64,000 bases of DNA. It comes from Chrysogorgia sp. JL179-B06 (taxonomy: Eukaryota; Cnidaria; Anthozoa; Scleralcyonacea; Chrysogorgiidae). Below the pieces are notes generated by a model. That model was not told the DNA's origin, did not search any database, and was given only the letters and a program-made list of their open reading frames with translations. Location of the stretch: NCBI GenBank assembly GCA_035772405.1, contig JAYKKM010000378.1, forward strand, positions 1,782,501-1,846,500. Direction: 5' to 3'. Below, piece after piece: positions 58,893 through 64,000 of the stretch (position 1 is the stretch's first letter; each line of letters opens with the position of its first letter). The position numbers and the translations under genes were made by a program.

Positions 58893-59271
58893 AGGACTTT
58901 GGAAATACAAAATAAGTACCTTTTCGATCAAATTACGTAAATTAAATACCAAGAATGTAGTATTTTGAGGTTGTAAAATGCTCGTAACGCGTATTAATTG
59001 CACTCATTGTCCGCTATCTTGGATGTATTTTCGATATGTGTGTGACGTCACAACCAGGGTAAAGCGAAATTTTTATCTAGCCACCTCGTGTCTTTATACG
59101 TTTTCAACTTGATTTTTGTGAATGTCTTCCTTTTTCAATTGAACCACACCATCTTAAAAAGCATTGCGCGGAAACTCGGAAACCAACTTCCGAGTTAATT
59201 AGTCATAGTATTACAACAAGATGGCGATAAAGTAAAAAATTTGAAATTGTGATTTATGTTGCCAATATCCT
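58893..59271. mobile_element. TTAA-flanked foldback element
   Basis: Ends AGGACTTTGG and CCAATATCCT are imperfect complements, flanked by TTAA (58889-58892, 59272-59275). The interior has GTGACGTCACAACCAGGGTA, nearly the same as in the element at 11259. Confidence 0.6.
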
Positions 59272-59559
59272 TTAAGCATGCTATATACTAAGCACATCTT
59301 ATATTATATATATATTTATAACGCGTTCCAAACTATTTTGGGAAATTCCAAAGTGGCATTTTTCCACATAATAGACCAAAAAGACCAAAAAGAACAGAAA
59401 TATATAATGGACTTTTCTTTACGGTCAAATTATTCATATTGTGGAAACAAAATCAGCAAGAAAAAAAGTATTAGCATAAAACGTCCAATATATGGTTTAA
59501 TACACAAGACTTGCTATACTAACAGAATCATCAGACACAACTACATCACACAGCTAATA

Positions 59560-59955
59560 TTAATCGATGGGAATATGCGCACAAAATCTTACAATATAAA
59601 CTTATGAAAGAAATAGGGCCGGCAAAATTTTTGCCACTCCGATGCAAATCAGTTTTCAAAAACTTACAATATAAACACATGAATGAAATAGGGTAGGCAA
59701 AATTTTGACTTTTCCGTTGTAAATCTGTTCGCAAAATCTTACAATATAAACACATGGAATAAATAGGACAGGCAAAATTTTTGCCACTTCTATGTAACTA
59801 ATCTGTTTGCAATATCTTACAATATAAACACATGAATGAAATAGGGCAGGCACATTTTTTGTCTTGCCGATGTAAATCTGTTCGCAAAATCTTACAATAT
59901 AAACACATGGAAGAAATAGGGCAGGCAAAATTTTTGCCTTTCCGATGTAAATGAT
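59560..59955. repeat. Tandem array, unit about 78 bp, five copies
   Basis: Each unit has CTTACAATATAAACACATG, AAATAGGGCAGGCAAAATTT and a GATGTAAATCTGTTCGCAAA-type end. Copies differ by about 10 percent. Confidence 0.85.
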
Positions 59956-60476
59956 ATATACTAGAAATACGTTATACGCAACACCCCCGCCCGATTACTG
60001 TTTGAAACTTTTATAGTGTAGTTGCCAATTTACTACTGTAATACAGTACTGTAGTTCTTTTAAATGAATTAGGTAATAGCCCATTTATTTGCAAAACTGA
60101 ATAGATTTGCAGTGGACAATATCTCTGAGAGCTTTGTGTTGTTTGAATTTAATAATTATTTCATAGGACATAAAACTAAATTGCGCAAACTTTTTACATT
60201 TTTGTGTGCCGGCACTGAACAGAATAGTGGGGAAGCCTTCTGCTGTTTCTACCATAAATTACTAAGAAAGAAATTACAGTACTTGTCTCACACTATTGAT
60301 TATTCATCAAGGCCGGCGAGAGCAAAACCCGGGCCCCAGGACTGACATGTGTAGGGCCCCCTCCGCTAAATTTCCGTGAGATGTATGAGTGATCCCTTAT
60401 TTGCAAGTATGTATTTTTAGATACCTCATACCTTTATTATGTTATTGTATGGTAGTAACGGTACAGTACAATATAC

Positions 60477-60597
60477 AATTATTGGATGAGGCTGAGCATG
60501 ATATCAAGAATTATCCAGACCGATCGAGGTCATAACTTTCACCGAGGTCTGGATAATTCTTAATATCATGCGTACGCCTAATCCAATAATTGTTTTA
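60477..60597. mobile_element. Palindromic MITE
   Basis: Arms CAATTATTGGATGAGGC and GCCTAATCCAATAATTG, continuing through ATATCAAGAATTATCCAGAC and its complement. About 120 bp. Confidence 0.6.
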
Positions 60598-60789
60598 TTA
60601 TAAATTGTTCAAAATAGTCTTACTAAAAATATGCAAACAAATCTACTACAAGCATTTTTTATTTTGTAATTTTCGCGCGCTTTGTCCTAGTGACGTCATC
60701 AGCGTTCACAGTATTCGAAGGAAATGAGGTCGTGCCTGCCATACATTAATAATTCACTGGAGTATGTTGACCAATAAGAAACGAGAATC

Positions 60790-61400
60790 CAACGATGCTC
60801 CAATTTATCTGGGTATGCTACCAACTAGCTCCAATTTATCTGGGTATGCTACGCAACGATGCTCCAATTTATCTGGGTATGCTACACAACGATGCTCCAA
60901 TTTATCTGGGTATGCTACCCAACGATGCGCCAATTTACCTGGGTATGCTACCCAACGATGCTCCAATTTATCTTGGTATGCTAACCAACGATGCTCCAAT
61001 TTATCTGGGTATGCTACCCAAAGTTGCACCAATTTATCAACAATGCTCCAATTTATCTGGGTATGCTACCCACTGATGCTCCAATTTATCTGGGTATGCT
61101 ACCAACTAGCTCCAATTTATCTGGGTATGCTACGCAACGATGCTCCAATTTATCTGGGTATGCTACCCAACGATGCTCCAATTTATCTGGGTATGCTACC
61201 CAACGATGCGCCAATTTACCTGGGTATGCTACCCAACGATGCTCCAATTTATCTTGGTATGCTACCCAACGATGCTCCAATTTATCTGGGTATGCTACCC
61301 AAAGTTGCACCAATTTATCAACAATGCTCCAATTTATCTGGTTATGCTACCCACTGATGCGCCAATTTATCTGGGTATGCTACCCACTGATGTTCCAAGT
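60790..61400. repeat. 33-bp satellite with 281-bp higher-order period
   Basis: The core TCCAATTTATCTGGGTATGC recurs about every 33 bp, with shorter spacing at CCAACTAGC and longer at AAGTTGCACC. The whole block from CCAACTAGCT at 60821 repeats from 61102, a 281-bp period. Because 33 is divisible by three and the unit lacks stops, all frames stay open for long runs (for example 'APIYLGMLPND' repeated), but nothing else suggests a protein. Confidence 0.9.
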
Positions 61401-61636
61401 TATCTGGGGGAACAGTGTTGAGATGAACTGGTACTTCGTGTTAGATAGGTATAATGGTTGTAACATTTCATTGGTCTGCAGAATACACCAGTCACAAGTG
61501 ATTGACGTGGCAACGCGGCCGGGCCCCTTGCAAGGTCCCGGGCCCTGGGTATTCCGCTCCCCCCTCTCACTGACCTTGTGATTCATGAAATAATCAACTC
61601 AATAGTTAGTATAAAAAGACACCAAAGGCTGTTAAA

Positions 61637-61885
61637 TAATAATAATAATAATAAAGACGTATTACGAGCATTATACAATAGTCTCAATGCTCTTACAACA
61701 ATATATTCTTAATGTTACTTATGTATAATTATAAATTACATATCATTACAATATATACAACATATCATTACTGCGTTCGACGAAGGAGAACGCATTCTAA
61801 TCTTGTAGCATGTTATGGATAGCCTGTGCTTTACAGCTAAAAGAAATCAAGAAAAATCTTTCCCTTTTTTGAATAAACAAGACTC
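61637..61885 (-). repeat. LINE 3' end with (ATT)n tail
   Basis: (ATT)n on the minus strand at 61655-61637, preceded by AT-rich 3'-UTR-like sequence, as at 24818. Confidence 0.45.
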
Positions 61886-62089
61886 TCGCTAGGCGTTAAC
61901 TCGGGCTACTTTTAGGGACATGGCGTGCATATTGCCTGCGGAGATGGGTATGCATTGGTGGCATGTATACGCATGTTAGACATTTGGAATTGTTAAAGAA
62001 TGAAGGAAGGAAGTGCATCCTCTTTATCATTCAAATGTCTAGGGGTGCATATAGTGCAAATGTATAGGCGTCAATTTGGTTTTAATAAG

Positions 62090-62550
62090 ACATATTAGGG
62101 ATTCTACCCCGATTGTTATAGTGAGGATAGATTAATATACACAGTTGTGGAGCTGGCAGCGATGTGGATAATTTAATATTAATGCTTTTGAGAGGTCTCT
62201 GCAACGCAGGGCAGAGAGACTGATCTTTCCTAAGTCTGGACATGAAACTGATCGGTTAATAGAAACCCTAGGATTGGTACCATATATATGCTGGTTAAGT
62301 CTAAGAAATGTCTTGAAGGCATTTTACCACCATTTCTAAAGAACTAATTAACAATACTGCATTTGTAGGATTTATAGTTATAACTTATTATAATTAGTTT
62401 TTGTAACATATTGTGCATATATATGAATATGTGTAATAAATTTATATTTGTAATAAATAATAATTGTAATTTGTTAGGAAACAGGACCCCATCAATATCA
62501 GTGTTAACATTGAACAGGCTATCCTGTATTTTTATTATTATTATTAATAA
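62090..62550 (+). pseudogene. LINE 3' fragment with (ATT)n tail
   Basis: The plus-strand frame 'SLQRRAERLIFPKSGHETDR' and 'LIETLGLVPYICWLSLRNVL' is the C-terminal block of a CR1/L2-type RT, ending in a stop. The 3' UTR runs to an (ATT)n run at 62530-62549. Confidence 0.6.
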
Positions 62551-62985
62551 TTCCATATATAACCTATATTCAAGATGACATATGGCTCCTCAGTCTTTTT
62601 AAATGTAGTGTTTTTTGTTTATCCCCCCTCCCCCATTTCATTGTTGATTTCTTCACAGAAAATTGAACCAAAAGTGGTTTCTTGCAATTAGGAACAACAT
62701 TGCACAGCGGGGCGGGGATTTTTCATGCTAAAGTGGTAAAAATTTATAATTCAAGTGTGTATGATCTAGTTGACATATAGTACTCGTTAGTTGTCCAATT
62801 CCTAACAATTTCTTTTTGGCATAGAGTGTCAACATACCCGATTAAGATATAAAATCTTAAAATAAGAATAAATATCTTGCCTAGTTTTTCATTTTTTGCA
62901 GTGTTATTGTTATGTTTGGAGATCTTCATCATTTCGCCTGCGTAACAGAAATAATAGCGATCTAAAAACGCCTTGTAAAACTTAC
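62551..62985. other. No gene recognised
   Basis: Unique AT-rich sequence without recognisable features. Confidence 0.35.
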
Positions 62986-63014
62986 TAATTGTGTATACAA
63001 CTGATTGCTTTCTT

Positions 63015-63095
63015 AGTAGTAGTGTCCATTAGGCACATCTAATAGTGTAGTAGTGTCAATTAGGCACATAATAGTGTCAATTAGGCACATCTGAC
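63015..63095. repeat. Short tandem repeat
   Basis: TAGTGTCAATTAGGCACATC recurs three times with variable spacing (AGTAGTGTCCATTAGGCACA and two more). Confidence 0.75.
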
Positions 63096-63627
63096 TTTAT
63101 CGATATTTTCGTGAATAGAGCTAACACAAGGGATGCTAATTGAATTAAATTATGACTATACTGAACATATTAAATATTTCATGGTTCACCTTTGATCCTC
63201 GCCCGCGATATAGCAAACTTAGAGTTTGAGCTCGAAGTAGTCTCGGGTGAATAAAATGAAAATGCCGCCGAGTTGATCGAAATTGATGAACGAAGCTGTT
63301 TATCTATGATATACCCACGGAGAATAGGATTTAGGTTAGGGCTAGGGTTAGTTTTGTATTAGGGTCAAGTTACAGTTTAGACTGTTCAATATTGAACTGT
63401 TTAGCTGCGGGTTTTTCGGCTTCGTCGTGTAATTTTGAACCAAAAACTCTTGTGAGGACAGTTATTTAATCGAAGATCAAAATGACTGATATAGTAAATT
63501 TGCATCGCATTTGAAATTAGTGTATATAATGGGATATTAAGGAAAAGATTGGGCTGATGGTATGATATATGAACGGCACAACATGTCTGTCTTGTATTGG
63601 CAAGAGCAGCATTTTCATCTAATTTTA

Positions 63628-63875
63628 ATAATAGTCAAAGAACAAAGTGGCAAAATCACCACTGTAAAGCAGCATATTTAATGCTATAAGCAAGTTATTA
63701 TTCTATATAATAAGCAAGTTATTATTTTAATAATAGTCAAAGAACAAAGTGGCAAAATCACCACTGTAAAGCAGCATATTTAATGATATAAGCAAGTTAT
63801 TATTCTATATAATAAGCAAGTTATTATTTTAATTTAATATATAATAAGCAAGTTATTATTTTAAAGCAGCATGCA
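63628..63875. repeat. Tandem duplication of about 103 bp
   Basis: TAATAGTCAAAGAACAAAGT through ATAAGCAAGTTATTATTTTA is present twice (63628 and 63731), followed by a partial third copy of the ATAAGCAAGTTATTATT part. Confidence 0.85.
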
Positions 63876-64000
63876 TAATATATTCAATACTAGAAACTGA
63901 TAAGATCTTGATACGTGTTGTCAATTTGATTTTCGACATCGGAAAACAATTTGGATACATTTTGTCGCATTGCAGTGCACGACGGATTGTCGCGCCCGTT

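Noticed and set aside
61060..61400. CRISPR-like array
   Set aside because: The regular 33-bp spacing has no unique spacers, the sequence is eukaryotic, and no cas genes are present.
60305..61565. Terminal inverted repeats of a transposon around the 33-bp satellite (GGGCCC-rich flanks)
   Set aside because: The CCGGGCCCC strings at both sides do not align as consistent complements, and no target duplication is visible.
60764..61581. Repeat-protein frames of up to 197 codons
   Set aside because: Open only because the 33-bp satellite unit is a multiple of three without stops; they are open in several frames at once.

Overview
The window is AT-rich metazoan nuclear DNA. The repeat profile (Penelope-like elements, CR1/L2- and RTE-type LINEs, CACTA/EnSpm, ISL2EU-like, Harbinger, hAT and TTAA foldback elements, tRNA-headed SINEs, long AT microsatellites) and a cGAS-like Mab-21 receptor gene fit an anthozoan cnidarian best, but nothing fixes the species. 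All assignments come from reading translated frames, splice signals and repeat ends by eye; no database search was run.

Host genes are few. At the left end (608-1388, minus) is a single-exon P-loop sulfotransferase-like gene with a frameshift at a run of seven G. The clearest host gene is a cGAS-like (Mab-21 nucleotidyltransferase) gene on the minus strand. Its large exon is 45755-44393 and its last coding exon 37576-37395, separated by a 6.8-kb intron that holds a complete 4.9-kb CACTA-type transposon. A TATA-type promoter with an adjacent IRF/ISRE-like site and a strong splice donor lies at 51111-51235. Between promoter and gene sit a broken second copy of the receptor (48948-49385, opposite strand), an isolated copy of its first 15 codons (50964-51010) and two hAT-type elements.

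The rest is mobile DNA. From left to right: inverted Penelope fragments (1-611); a 1.3-kb foldback element with 9-bp target duplication (3662-4989); an apparently full-length 9.46-kb CACTA/EnSpm element (5726-15183) with a zinc-finger transposase gene and a five-exon SAM-domain gene; satellites and AT tracts (15444-18603); a decayed ISL2EU-like element with SWIM/YqaJ and THAP/DDE genes (18604-23285); LINE and Penelope debris (24818-25715); and one CR1/L2-like LINE (about 26364-34811, minus) split by at least four later insertions, including a Harbinger element with an exact TTA duplication (29128-32493).

The right third holds higher-order repeats (51840-54968, resuming at 58595), an RTE-like LINE carrying a PHD-like finger (54970-58583) and itself split by a SINE, and several local tandem arrays, notably a 33-bp satellite with a 281-bp higher-order period (60790-61400).
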